Source of the DNA: Planococcus halocryophilus
GTDB taxonomy: Bacteria > Bacillota > Bacilli > Bacillales_A > Planococcaceae
Assembly (NCBI RefSeq): GCF_022489025.1
Contig: NZ_JAKVTG010000013.1
Span: 32,771 to 96,770, forward strand
Reading direction: 5' to 3'
DNA: 64,000 nucleotides
The notes beneath the pieces are model-generated. The model ran no database searches and was not told where the DNA came from. It saw nothing but the letters and a program-made list of their open reading frames with translations. The position numbers and the translations under genes are program-made. This document shows, piece by piece, positions 51,651 to 60,297 of the stretch. Numbering within the stretch: the first letter of the stretch is position 1; each line of letters starts with the position of its first letter.

Positions 51651-52643
51651 TTATGATGTATCAAATTTTAACTTTGCATTGACCTCTAATACTTCAGGAT
51701 TGATCAAATTTGGAGGCCTTTCTCCTGTTATCCCCTTAACCAAATTTTCTATGGCCAATTTCGCCATTTCGTACCTCGTTTCATGAGTTCCTGAAGCGAC
51801 ATGTGGCGTAGTAACGACGTTTTTCAACTTCAGCAATGGACTCTTCGTATTAAGTGGCTCGTTTAAATACACGTCCAATCCGGCAGCGAGGATTTCGCAA
51901 TTTTCAAGTGCTGTGATCAATTCGTCCTCTTTTACCAGTTGTCCACGGGCACCATTAACGAAAATGGCAGTCTCTTTCATCAGTCTGAATTCTTTTTTGC
52001 CCATCATTCCTATTGTCTCAGAAGTAAGCGGTGCCATCAAACAGACAAAATCTGATTTCTTCAATAGATCTTCAAGGCTTTCATACCGGGCGTTTAGCTC
52101 TTCTTCAGCAGCATAATTTCGTGAACGGTTATGATAGAGAATATCCATCTTGAAACCATGATGCGCTCTTTCTGCTACCGCTTTGCCGATGCTCCCCATG
52201 CCAATAATTCCAAGCGTCTTACGGTTAATGTCCACTCCAAACAGTTCAGCAGGAATTTTGCCGTTCCACTTCCCGGATTTCACATATTGGTCAAGTTCAG
52301 GTATTCTTCTCGCGGCCGACAGTAGTAAGCCAAAAATCAAGTCTGCGGTCGTCTCGACTAATACGTCAGGGGTGTTTGTCGCCAGTATTCCACGGGCATT
52401 CAGTTCTATAAGATCTAGATTATCATAACCCGCGGAGATGTTCGCTACAAACTTTAATTTGGGCGCGTGATCCACTAGGTTCTTGTTGACCTTCAAGCCT
52501 GACCCTATTATCGCTTCAGCGGACGAAAGATGCTCCCTAAAAGATACTTCACTAGGAGTTGCTTGCATAATATGACAATGATTCGCCAACTCATCGAGTA
52601 GTTTTTCAGAAATATGGTTATAGACAAGGACTTTTGGTTTCAT
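51651..52643 (-). CDS. D-2-hydroxyacid dehydrogenase
   Basis: About 330 residues. KTLGIIGMGSIGKAVAERAH is the Rossmann NAD(P) loop. FVNGARGQLVKEDELI carries the catalytic Arg, YLNEPL the Glu, and VVTTPHVASGTHETR the His. This is the glyoxylate/hydroxypyruvate reductase group of the family. The frame is open to 52676, but GGAGG stands four to five bases before the ATG at 52643, giving MKPKVLVYNHIS, so that start is used. It heads a transcript with the GntR regulator, preceded by operator 2. It probably oxidises or reduces a 2-keto/2-hydroxy acid made by the cluster. Confidence 0.88.
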   Translation of the reverse strand: MKPKVLVYNHISEKLLDELANHCHIMQATPSEVSFREHLSSAEAIIGSGLKVNKNLVDHAPKLKFVANISAGYDNLDLIELNARGILATNTPDVLVETTADLIFGLLLSAARRIPELDQYVKSGKWNGKIPAELFGVDINRKTLGIIGMGSIGKAVAERAHHGFKMDILYHNRSRNYAAEEELNARYESLEDLLKKSDFVCLMAPLTSETIGMMGKKEFRLMKETAIFVNGARGQLVKEDELITALENCEILAAGLDVYLNEPLNTKSPLLKLKNVVTTPHVASGTHETRYEMAKLAIENLVKGITGERPPNLINPEVLEVNAKLKFDTS

Positions 52644-52689
52644 AGAACCTCCTACTAAAATTATCTGAAAAATCAATTTACATTAAATA

Positions 52690-52699
52690 TGATATATCA
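52690..52699. promoter_or_regulatory. GntR operator 2 (TGATATATCA)
   Basis: Palindrome in the context AAATATGATATATCAGATTT (plus strand), about 50 bases before the 2-hydroxyacid dehydrogenase start. Confidence 0.75.
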
Positions 52700-52794
52700 G
52701 ATTTATCACTAGAGTCAATAGCTGGATTAATAAATTATTTTCAGCGCAAGGAGTGATTAGCTATATCTCATTACTGCTTCAACCATCTGTTTTG

Positions 52795-54261
52795 TTATTT
52801 TTTTATAAATACTGTTTTAATCGAAGTGAAAAATTCAATGGCTGCTCTTCCCTGTTCTCGGGAATGTGAGCTGGATTGTTTCATGCCGCCGAATGGTGCC
52901 TGTAACTCGACTCCTGCGCTTTCCGCATTAACACGTACAAGCCCAGCTTCCATATCATTAATGAATTCTAGCATATTGCCAATATTCGTTGTAAATATCG
53001 AAGCACTCAAGCCGTATTCCGAATCATTTGCGATTTCAAGTGCCTGTTCCATCGTATCAACTTTCATCAAAGCCAGTACCGGTCCAAAAATCTCTTCCCG
53101 AGCAATCGTCATATCACTTGTGACATTGTCAAAAACTGTCGGTTCAATAAAGTAACCATTGGACTTGGCTCCGTCTGTCAGTTGATTTCCTCCGTGCAAC
53201 AGTTCAGCGCCTTCTGCTATTCCTTTTTCAATATAAGACAAGACATTATTTAACTGATTTTCGCTAGCTACAGGTCCCATCCAGTTGTCATTTTCCATGC
53301 CATCGCCGACGGTAATTTCGGCCACTTTTTTCACGAGTTTTTCACGGAATGTCTCGTAAACGCCGCTTTGCACGATAACACGGCTGGTCGCAGTACATTT
53401 CTGGCCCGTCGATTTTAAACCACCGCTAATTGTGGCTTCCACTGCTAAGTCCAGATCCGCATCGTTTGCGACAATTACCGGGTTTTTACCACCCATCTCT
53501 AATTGGTACTTAATGCCACGGTCAAGCGCTGCACGGCCAATTTGTTTGCCCACTGCGTTGGACCCAGTAAACGTAATGCCATCCACGCCAGGATGTTCTG
53601 CCAAACCTTGTCCGATGACTGAACCTGAGCCGGTCACCATGTTGATGACACCAGCAGGCATGCCTGCTTCATGGAAGCATTCGACGACACGTGCAGCGGT
53701 CACAGCAGTATCACTTGCCGGCTTTAGAACAACGGAGTTTCCATAAATAAGCGCAGGTGCCATTTTCCAAATCGGGATTGCGACGGGAAAGTTCCACGGT
53801 GTGATGACTCCGATGACTCCGAGCGGTACCCGATTAGTGAACATTAGGGCTTCGCTGTCGGAAGATGGAATAACATCACCGACTGGGCGCATACCTTCAC
53901 CGGCATAATAACGTAGAATTGCCACACCGCGCGCTGTTTCACCTTTCGCTTCTGTAAACGTCTTTCCCATTTCCTTGGTCATTGCTTCTGCAACATATTC
54001 TATCTTCGATTCTAGGACCGAGGCAACTTTATAAAGGAAATCACCCCTTGCAGTGCCTGACAGTTTGCGCCAGACTTTTTGGCCCGCTTTTGCCGCCTCT
54101 ACTGCGTTGTCCAAATCATTAGATGAAGACAATTGGAACGAACCGAGTACTTCATCTTTATTTGAAGGGTTGAAACTTTCGCTCGTCTTTCCTGTATCGG
54201 ATGAATGCCATTCACCATTAATATAATTTAAATAAGTTTTAACTTCAGTATGAGTTGTCAT
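52795..54261 (-). CDS. NAD(P)-dependent aldehyde dehydrogenase
   Basis: A 488-residue enzyme with [20 protein letters not shown] (cofactor site, catalytic Asn), [14 protein letters not shown], the general base Glu in [13 protein letters not shown], and the nucleophile Cys in [12 protein letters not shown]. The closest kind from context is a 2,5-dioxovalerate (alpha-ketoglutarate semialdehyde) dehydrogenase, but succinate-semialdehyde or glycolaldehyde types are not excluded. AGGAGG precedes the ATG. It follows the DapA-family lyase, whose product could be its substrate, in a likely operon from 56111 to 52795. Confidence 0.9.
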   Translation of the reverse strand: MTTHTEVKTYLNYINGEWHSSDTGKTSESFNPSNKDEVLGSFQLSSSNDLDNAVEAAKAGQKVWRKLSGTARGDFLYKVASVLESKIEYVAEAMTKEMGKTFTEAKGETARGVAILRYYAGEGMRPVGDVIPSSDSEALMFTNRVPLGVIGVITPWNFPVAIPIWKMAPALIYGNSVVLKPASDTAVTAARVVECFHEAGMPAGVINMVTGSGSVIGQGLAEHPGVDGITFTGSNAVGKQIGRAALDRGIKYQLEMGGKNPVIVANDADLDLAVEATISGGLKSTGQKCTATSRVIVQSGVYETFREKLVKKVAEITVGDGMENDNWMGPVASENQLNNVLSYIEKGIAEGAELLHGGNQLTDGAKSNGYFIEPTVFDNVTSDMTIAREEIFGPVLALMKVDTMEQALEIANDSEYGLSASIFTTNIGNMLEFINDMEAGLVRVNAESAGVELQAPFGGMKQSSSHSREQGRAAIEFFTSIKTVFIKK

Positions 54262-54381
54262 AATATCCTCCTAATTTTTGATTTATTTGATTGGTTTATT
54301 GATTTTTTCAATCATAGCTTTTAATTACTGCAATAAACTATGAATTACTTCATCAGTTTACAGGCAGCCCTTTTATCCAGA

Positions 54382-55302
54382 TCAAATTATTCTACTTAAT
54401 CCCATTTTCCAAGATTCTAAAAGCTCGGCAACCTCTCGTTTGTCTTCTTCATTTAGCGGATCAACCGGTTCTCTTGTGACTCCGGCTGTTAACCCCAATT
54501 GCTCCATGGCTTCCTTGATCACTACTACGTTGTTGCCGTTATTGTATTTAGCACGCAAATCCTCGAATGGAAGAACTTCATTCCATACCTTCCATACCGT
54601 TTCCTGATTTCCTTGACGCAAAGCATTAAGCAATTCAAGAGATTTTTCAGGGTATACATTTACTAAGCCGGATGTAAAACCTACGGCTCCTGCATTATAG
54701 AAGAAAGGTGCCCATTTTTCTGCTGTTCCGCAAATCCATGCAATATTGTATTCTTTAGGAACTGTCTGAACCAATTTAGCAAACCGGGGCAAATCATTAA
54801 TCGCATATTTAACTCCTACCAATTTCTCCAAAGGAGCCAACTCTTGTAACACCTCATCACTGAGATGAGGATCTTTGAAATAGATAATAGAAGGAATATC
54901 CAATGCTTCGATTATTGTTTTAAAATACGTAACCGCTCCTCTTGATGTGATATAAGGATGAATCGGCTGATGAATCATCACGCAGTCCGCTCCCGCTTCT
55001 TGTGCCGCCTTCCCTAATTCGATGGCAGTCTCTACTGCGTATCCTATGCCAGCCATAACGGTCGCACGTCCAGCTACAAGTTCAACAACTTTGTTCGTGG
55101 TCTCTTTTGCTTCAGCTACAGTCAATGCATAAAATTCACCTGTATTGCCGTTGGGAACGAGGACTTCCATCTTATTCTGAAGAAGAAATTCAATATTTTC
55201 TTCCAATCCGGTCCAGTTGATTGCTTTGGTTTCCTTATCAAAAGGAAGCATGTTAATCGCGGATATAGTTGAGAATTTTTTGCTGAAATCGGCATAATTC
55301 AT
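54382..55302 (-). CDS. DapA-family lyase/dehydratase
   Basis: A 306-residue class I TIM-barrel enzyme. VLVPNGNTGEFYALTVAEAK contains the GxTGE-like element. IPSIIYFKDPHLS has Tyr in the position used for proton relay, and LVGVKYAINDL carries the Schiff-base Lys. The family includes dihydrodipicolinate synthase, KDG aldolase and 5-dehydro-4-deoxyglucarate dehydratase; the neighbouring aldehyde dehydrogenase favours the last group, by inference only. GAGGAG precedes the ATG. It lies 20 bases after the HpcH aldolase gene, so the two are cotranscribed. Confidence 0.88.
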   Translation of the reverse strand: MNYADFSKKFSTISAINMLPFDKETKAINWTGLEENIEFLLQNKMEVLVPNGNTGEFYALTVAEAKETTNKVVELVAGRATVMAGIGYAVETAIELGKAAQEAGADCVMIHQPIHPYITSRGAVTYFKTIIEALDIPSIIYFKDPHLSDEVLQELAPLEKLVGVKYAINDLPRFAKLVQTVPKEYNIAWICGTAEKWAPFFYNAGAVGFTSGLVNVYPEKSLELLNALRQGNQETVWKVWNEVLPFEDLRAKYNNGNNVVVIKEAMEQLGLTAGVTREPVDPLNEEDKREVAELLESWKMGLSRII

Positions 55303-55322
55303 TAGGTCATCTCTCCTCTAGT

Positions 55323-56111
55323 TTAGTGGTTTTGTTTTATCTTCTTTTCTTTAACGCCAGTAATATAGGCTTTGAAAGCTTCATTTAAGAGAGAAGTCAC
55401 CGTTAAGGACACGTAGTCGGCTCCCCATTCCTCACGCTGTTTTGCACCTTCTTTGCTCTTCGTATGAATTCCCACTTTCACTCCACGTTCTGTTGCCAAC
55501 TGGTAAATTTCATCAATACTTTTCAGCACTTCAGGATGATCGATACTCCCCCCATACCCTAGAGAAACAGACAAATCAGTTGGTCCGATGAAGACCATAT
55601 CAATTCCTTCAACACTTAAAATTTCTTCCAAGTTCTCCATCGCTTTTTCTGATTCGATGTGGATGCATACTAAACTCTGGGTATTGGCATGTGCCAAATA
55701 TTCGGCGATCGGCTCTGTTCCATATTTCGCTGCTCTCATGGAGAAAGCTGCTCCTCGTTTTCCAATTGGTGGATATTTAACCGCTTTCACTACTTGAGTG
55801 GCTTGTTCTTTATCATCTACTTGCGGTACATGAACACCATGTGCACCTCGATCCATCGCTTTAAGGATATGAGCTGGGTCACTTGATACTACCCGAACCA
55901 GTGGCGTAACACCGGCATTCTCTGCTGCAATGACCATGTGTTCAACGTTTTCATCTGACAACATGCCATGTTCGTTATCGATCACCACTACATCAAATCC
56001 GTTATATGCGACCATCTCCACCATTTGTGTACTAGGAAATCCGACGAATATACTAAATGCGGTTTCTTTTGAATCTGCCTGCAATTGGGCTTTTAACTTG
56101 TTATAAAACAA
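55323..56111 (-). CDS. HpcH/HpaI-family class II aldolase
   Basis: A 262-residue enzyme. VVVIDNEHGMLSDENVEHM carries the His base, HGVHVPQVDDKEQA and PPIGKRGAAFS are typical, and VCIHIESEKAMENLEEI with VFIGPTDLSVSLGYGG supplies the metal ligands (Glu and Asp). These enzymes cleave 2-keto-3-deoxy or 4-hydroxy-2-oxo acids to pyruvate and an aldehyde. The TTG start at 56111 has GGGAGG ten bases upstream; the nearer ATG is out of frame. It is the first gene of the catabolic operon, with operator 3 and an inverted repeat in its promoter region. Confidence 0.88.
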   Translation of the reverse strand: MFYNKLKAQLQADSKETAFSIFVGFPSTQMVEMVAYNGFDVVVIDNEHGMLSDENVEHMVIAAENAGVTPLVRVVSSDPAHILKAMDRGAHGVHVPQVDDKEQATQVVKAVKYPPIGKRGAAFSMRAAKYGTEPIAEYLAHANTQSLVCIHIESEKAMENLEEILSVEGIDMVFIGPTDLSVSLGYGGSIDHPEVLKSIDEIYQLATERGVKVGIHTKSKEGAKQREEWGADYVSLTVTSLLNEAFKAYITGVKEKKIKQNH

Positions 56112-56246
56112 AGCTAATCATCCTCCCTTATTTTGTAGTCTATTCGCAATTTTACTGCTGTGATTATTTGGCTGCTTGCTCTTACTTATTCGCACTTCTT
56201 TTTTAATAGTGACAATCCATACTTGTGATCAATTTTTTATAACCTG

Positions 56247-56310
56247 TCATATAGTTAATTTTCTGAAAACTTAACTATATGAGATATGATATATCAGATT
56301 TCATATAGTT
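56247..56310. promoter_or_regulatory. Operator region of the catabolic operon: TCATATAGTTAA inverted repeat and GntR operator 3
   Basis: TCATATAGTTAA (56247-56258) and TTAACTATATGA (56271-56282) form a perfect 12-bp inverted repeat with a 12-bp spacer. It is followed at 56287-56296 by TGATATATCA in the shared context ATATGATATATCAGATTT, and at 56301-56310 by another TCATATAGTT half. It lies 135-200 bases before the HpcH aldolase start. Confidence 0.75.
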
Positions 56311-56434
56311 GTCAATTAATAATTTATTTTTTTTCTACATTTCTCTAGTAAAAGTTTCAAAGGCTGCTAAATCGGTGTGCTCGACGGCTTTTAATCGCTA
56401 CCTCGCTAAACGAGATGAACTTAAGATGAAAAAA

Positions 56435-56529
56435 CAAAAAAGGACCATCCTCGAAAGTCCGTAGATACGACTTTTCGGGATAGCCCTTTTTAAACTAGAG
56501 GGATGACAGAATTATTTCGTTTGTCCATT
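56435..56529. repeat. Right copy of the 95-bp direct repeat: proA 3' end and terminator
   Basis: It includes the last six codons of proA and, on the minus strand, its terminator hairpin (56437-56450 with 56478-56492, plus an inner stem). The two stem mismatches on the plus strand become G-U pairs on the minus strand, so it folds properly only in the proA transcript. Its near-identical copy is 7280 bases away at 49155. Confidence 0.92.
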
Positions 56530-57789
56530 GCCTCTAACAATGTATTTCGTTGACGTCAGTGCTGGCAATCCCATTGGACCGCGCGCGTGAAGTTTTTGCG
56601 TGCTGATGCCAATTTCTGCGCCAAAACCGAATTCATAACCATCTGTAAAGCGTGTTGACGCGTTGTGATAGACGGCTGCGGCATCGACTTCATTAAAGAA
56701 TTGTTCGACACTTGGCGCATCTGCTGAAATGATGGCTTCTGAATGTTTGGTGCCGTAGCTATTGATATGTGTTACAGCCTCATCGACTGTTTCGACCACT
56801 TTGATGGCCACTTCAAATCCTAAATATTCTTTTGCCCAATCGTCATCTGTGGCTGGAGAAATCGTAGAAGATACTTGTAGCACTGTCGCATCTCCGTGGA
56901 TTTTCACATCGTGTTCTTCTAAAGCAGTTACCAGTTGGGCTAAATGATCAGCTGCCCACTCTTTATGAACCAGAATGCTTTCACAAGAGTTGCAGACAGA
57001 AGGACGTTGCGTTTTGGCATTGATTGCAATATCGATCGCCATTTTTACATCTGCTGATTGATCAATAAAGACGTGGCAATTGCCCGCTCCTGTTTCCAAA
57101 ACAGGTACTGTCGCATTTTGAACGACCGTTTGGATCAGTTTTGCGCCACCGCGTGGAATCAGGACATCCAAATAGTCATTGAGTTTGAACATTTGAGACG
57201 CTGTTTCTCGGCGTGTGTCTTCTAGCAATTGAACCGCTTCTACCGGTAGTTTGGTTTTTTCCAAAGCACGGCGAATTGTTTGAACGATTGCTTTGTTCGA
57301 ATTTATGGCGGTTGAACTACCACGCAAGACAATTGCGTTTCCTGTTTTCAGGCACAGGCTTGAGGCATCAACGGTTACGTTAGGTCGCGCTTCATAGATC
57401 ATTCCGACGACACCGATCGGTACACGGATTTTGGTCATCGACAGTCCATTGGGCTGCTCCCAGCTTTCGAGGGTTTCTCCGATGGGGTCATTTAATTGAG
57501 TTAATTGGATCAGTGCATCTGCCATATCTTTCAAGCGAGCTGCATCTAGCGTTAAGCGATCCACTAACGACTCGTTCATCCCGGATTGGCGTCCGGCCGC
57601 TATGTCTTTCGCGTTTTCATCTAATATAAAAGCTTGTTCTTCCAGTAATTGCTCGGAGATAATTTCCAACGCCTCATTTTTTTCGGCTGTCGTAGCTTTC
57701 GCTAAGTGGAAAGCGGCCTCTTTAGCTTTTTGTGCTTTCGTGATCAATTCGGTTTCTGTCATGCGTTCTTCTTTTAGAAGTCTAGTCAT
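56512..57789 (-). CDS. proA: Gamma-glutamyl phosphate reductase
   Basis: A 425-residue member of the aldehyde dehydrogenase superfamily. [33 protein letters not shown] and the catalytic Cys region [15 protein letters not shown] are diagnostic of ProA, as is the C-terminal [19 protein letters not shown]. It makes glutamate-5-semialdehyde for proline synthesis, also an osmolyte route. GGGG lies six to seven bases before the ATG at 57789, so the longer start is kept over the ATG nine codons inside. It is 18 bases from proB, in a proBA operon. Its 3' end is the duplicated segment found at 49155. Confidence 0.95.
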   Translation of the reverse strand: MTRLLKEERMTETELITKAQKAKEAAFHLAKATTAEKNEALEIISEQLLEEQAFILDENAKDIAAGRQSGMNESLVDRLTLDAARLKDMADALIQLTQLNDPIGETLESWEQPNGLSMTKIRVPIGVVGMIYEARPNVTVDASSLCLKTGNAIVLRGSSTAINSNKAIVQTIRRALEKTKLPVEAVQLLEDTRRETASQMFKLNDYLDVLIPRGGAKLIQTVVQNATVPVLETGAGNCHVFIDQSADVKMAIDIAINAKTQRPSVCNSCESILVHKEWAADHLAQLVTALEEHDVKIHGDATVLQVSSTISPATDDDWAKEYLGFEVAIKVVETVDEAVTHINSYGTKHSEAIISADAPSVEQFFNEVDAAAVYHNASTRFTDGYEFGFGAEIGISTQKLHARGPMGLPALTSTKYIVRGNGQTK

Positions 57790-57807
57790 TCTGTGTCCCC
57801 TTTCGAT

Positions 57808-58593
57808 TTATAAAGTTACTAATACTTTCGGTTCGACTAATGGCCCAATATACGTACCATCGCCTTTTCCTTCAAAAATATCAACCAGTTTTTCGCTACC
57901 TTCTCCAGATCCGATAAATACTTGGATGTCTGCATCTGCTGCAGTTTTTGCAGCTTCTACTTTTGATTTCATCCCGCCGGTACCGACGCCTGATGCGCCT
58001 TCTGAGGTTGCTGCATTTTCCATCTCTTGATGAACTTCCGTGAGGAATGTATATTTTTCAGCATGTGGATTTTTCATTGGGTTGTCTTGGTAGATGCCAT
58101 TAATATCTGTCAAAATCATTAAAAAGTCTGCGTCTATGAGCTTGCTGACTAAAGCGGATAACATGTCATTGTCTCCAAACGTCAATTCTTTCATAGCAAC
58201 CGAGTCATTTTCATTGATTATTGGCAAGACGTCACGCTCCAACAAATTGGATATCGTGGCATTGGCATTTTTGTATAGATCTTTCGTCAATAGCAATTGA
58301 GCAGCGACGATGCTGTGCTTTTTGCATTCGTCTGCATAAGCTTGTAACAATAACCCTTGTCCTACAGCTGCAGCCGATTGCTTATCGACCACTTTGTCTG
58401 GACGCGATAAATAACCAATGCTTTTAAATCCTGCAGCGACTGCACCGGATGAAATCAACACCACTTCATGGCCTTGTTGTTTCAAGCGTGCCAATGCATC
58501 TACATGTCCACGCAGTTTGCTGATTGACAATTTCCCATTTAAATCCGTCAACGAGCTACTACCGATTTTCACTACAATTCGTTTCTTCTCCAC
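57808..58593 (-). CDS. proB: Glutamate 5-kinase without PUA domain
   Basis: A 261-residue amino-acid kinase: [58 protein letters not shown] and [18 protein letters not shown], all typical of ProB. It phosphorylates glutamate in the first step of proline synthesis. The usual enzyme of 360-370 residues carries a C-terminal PUA domain; this one ends after the kinase domain, and the next gene starts 18 bases later, so the short form is genuine. Similar short forms exist in other bacteria. No T-box leader was seen upstream. Confidence 0.93.
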   Translation of the reverse strand: MEKKRIVVKIGSSSLTDLNGKLSISKLRGHVDALARLKQQGHEVVLISSGAVAAGFKSIGYLSRPDKVVDKQSAAAVGQGLLLQAYADECKKHSIVAAQLLLTKDLYKNANATISNLLERDVLPIINENDSVAMKELTFGDNDMLSALVSKLIDADFLMILTDINGIYQDNPMKNPHAEKYTFLTEVHQEMENAATSEGASGVGTGGMKSKVEAAKTAADADIQVFIGSGEGSEKLVDIFEGKGDGTYIGPLVEPKVLVTL

Positions 58594-59227
58594 TAACTAT
58601 CATCTCCTATTTTAAATAAAAAATTTCTCCTCTTTTTCTAAAGACGGAAAAACGTCGATTTTAAGCATGTTTTCCAATTAAAGATTGTCATCAATCTACC
58701 GAATTAGATACGCTGTTACGATTTTCTATTTAACGTAATGGACCAAATAGACCTGGTGAAAAGATGTGTACTAATTTTAAAAATGTGATGAGCGCATAAC
58801 CTTGCATAGATTTTAAAACCGTACTTGAGGTCTTCCCTTTAAATCTAAGCATTTCCCCACCAGTGTTTCGCAACGTTCGGTATTGTTTAACGATCTACAC
58901 TATAGACCTTTAAACAAAAGAGTAAGTAGCAAGGTTAACATACATTCTGTCTCTTTCCAAATTACATCCAGTTTTTAAACGGCTTTATTAGCGGTCAAAG
59001 CCTTATGTATCTAAGGTCTCAGGCTTTTCTAAATAAGATTTTATTTTTTCTTATTCAAGGCTGAGTTGGCGCAAGACACCCCCTCAATTTTAAGTAGATT
59101 TTCCGGACAAAAAATTAAAACCAAGTTTACTGGTAAGAATTGAAGGTTTTATTGTATAATAGTTCTACTCGCTAATTGAGTGAATTTTGCAACAGTCTAA
59201 TCTTCTAGTGGAAGGGATGAATAATAG
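58594..59227. other. Long intergenic region between proB and the flavin monooxygenase gene
   Basis: A 634-base gap between divergent genes. No ORF with a ribosome binding site, no T-box or SAM-riboswitch signature and no terminator were recognised. A -10-like TATAAT stands at about 59155, in TTGTATAATAG, without a good -35. A short inverted repeat (GAATAAGA/TCTTATTT) lies at about 59025-59060. Short minus-strand frames such as NVAKHWWGNA end quickly and may be remnants of a lost gene. Confidence 0.5.
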
Positions 59228-60286
59228 ATGAAATATGGATTTTGGCTGCCGATCTTCGGCGGATGGCTACGCAATGTAGAAGATGAAAATATGCCAACTA
59301 CTTTTGACTATGCAAAACGAGTAGTACAGTCGGCCGAAAAATGGGGATACGACACAACCTTGATCGCTGAACTGAATTTGAATGATATAAAAGGAATGGA
59401 AGCCGATTCGTTAGAAGCTTGGTCAACAGCCGCTGGACTTGCTGCTGTGACAGAAAAAATCGAAATTATGACGGCCATACGTCCCGCCTTTCATAACCCA
59501 GCAGTAACTGCGAAAATGGCAGCAAATATTGACCAAATCTCCAATGGTCGCTTCACATTAAATGTTGTATCGGCTTGGTGGGCAGAAGAAGCCCGTCAAT
59601 ACGGCGGGGAATTTACCGAGCATGACGAACGCTATGACCGAACAGATGAGTTTTTGCAAGTCGTTAAAGGCATGTGGACCGAAGAAGTGTTTTCATTTAA
59701 AGGAAAATACTACGATGTTCAAAATGCACGCTTAGCACCAAAACCCGTGCAGCGCCCGAACCCAATTCTCTATGCTGGAGGCGAAAGCCCGCGTGGCAAG
59801 AAATCGATTGTTGACGCATGTGACGCCTATGTGATGCACGGCGGAACTGTAGAGGAAATCGCAGCGAAAATCGAAGACATGAAAAACTTGCGACAACTTG
59901 CTGGGAAATCGCCGCTCCAGTCATTTGGCATGGCCGCTTATGTCGTGTGCCGTGATACGGAAGAAGAAGTCGCGACGGAATATGCCCGTATTGTCGATAT
60001 GAAAGATTCGAGCGGTTATGTCGGTTATGACGATTTTGTCAGCAAATCACAACTCGAGCAACAAGTGAAACTAGAAGATTATTCAGTCTCTAACCGTGGC
60101 CTTCGTCCGAACTTGATCGGCACACCCGAACAAATCGCTGAGCGGATTTTAGCTTACGAACAAGCCGGTCTGGATTTACTGCTGCTGCAATTTTCACCGC
60201 AACTAGAAGAAATGGAACGCTTTTCAACACAAGTGATGCCACTCGTTGAAGAAAAACGCCAAGCGCTCAAAACGCTTACCAACTAA
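59228..60286 (+). CDS. LLM-class flavin-dependent monooxygenase (SfnG/SsuD-like)
   Basis: A 352-residue bacterial-luciferase-fold enzyme: MKYGFWLPIFGGWLRNVEDE, EIMTAIRPAFHNPAVTAKMA, GRFTLNVVSAWWAEEARQYG and the FMN-phosphate region PNPILYAGGESPRGKK. The opening resembles SfnG-type dimethylsulfone monooxygenases and alkanesulfonate oxygenases that use FMNH2 from a separate reductase. GGAAGGGATG precedes the ATG. It is followed 11 bases later by an ATP-grasp ligase gene, so the two form an operon; no sulfur transporter or flavin reductase is next to them. The substrate is therefore open. Confidence 0.85.
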   Translation: MKYGFWLPIFGGWLRNVEDENMPTTFDYAKRVVQSAEKWGYDTTLIAELNLNDIKGMEADSLEAWSTAAGLAAVTEKIEIMTAIRPAFHNPAVTAKMAANIDQISNGRFTLNVVSAWWAEEARQYGGEFTEHDERYDRTDEFLQVVKGMWTEEVFSFKGKYYDVQNARLAPKPVQRPNPILYAGGESPRGKKSIVDACDAYVMHGGTVEEIAAKIEDMKNLRQLAGKSPLQSFGMAAYVVCRDTEEEVATEYARIVDMKDSSGYVGYDDFVSKSQLEQQVKLEDYSVSNRGLRPNLIGTPEQIAERILAYEQAGLDLLLLQFSPQLEEMERFSTQVMPLVEEKRQALKTLTN

Positions 60287-60297
60287 GGAGGATACTT

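Noticed and set aside
49250..56434. Insertion sequence or integrative element carrying an integrase
   Set aside because: No transposase, integrase or terminal inverted repeats were found between the 95-bp direct repeats; only catabolic genes are present.
57602..58030. Antisense open frame across proA/proB on the plus strand
   Set aside because: It overlaps two certain genes, has no ribosome binding site, and is a shadow of their codon pattern. Similar shadows opposite the amylopullulanase, carboxyethylornithine synthase and antiporter genes were also dropped.
58594..58760. T-box leader for proBA
   Set aside because: No T-box consensus (AGGGTGGNACCGCG on the coding strand) or specifier hairpin was found upstream of proB.
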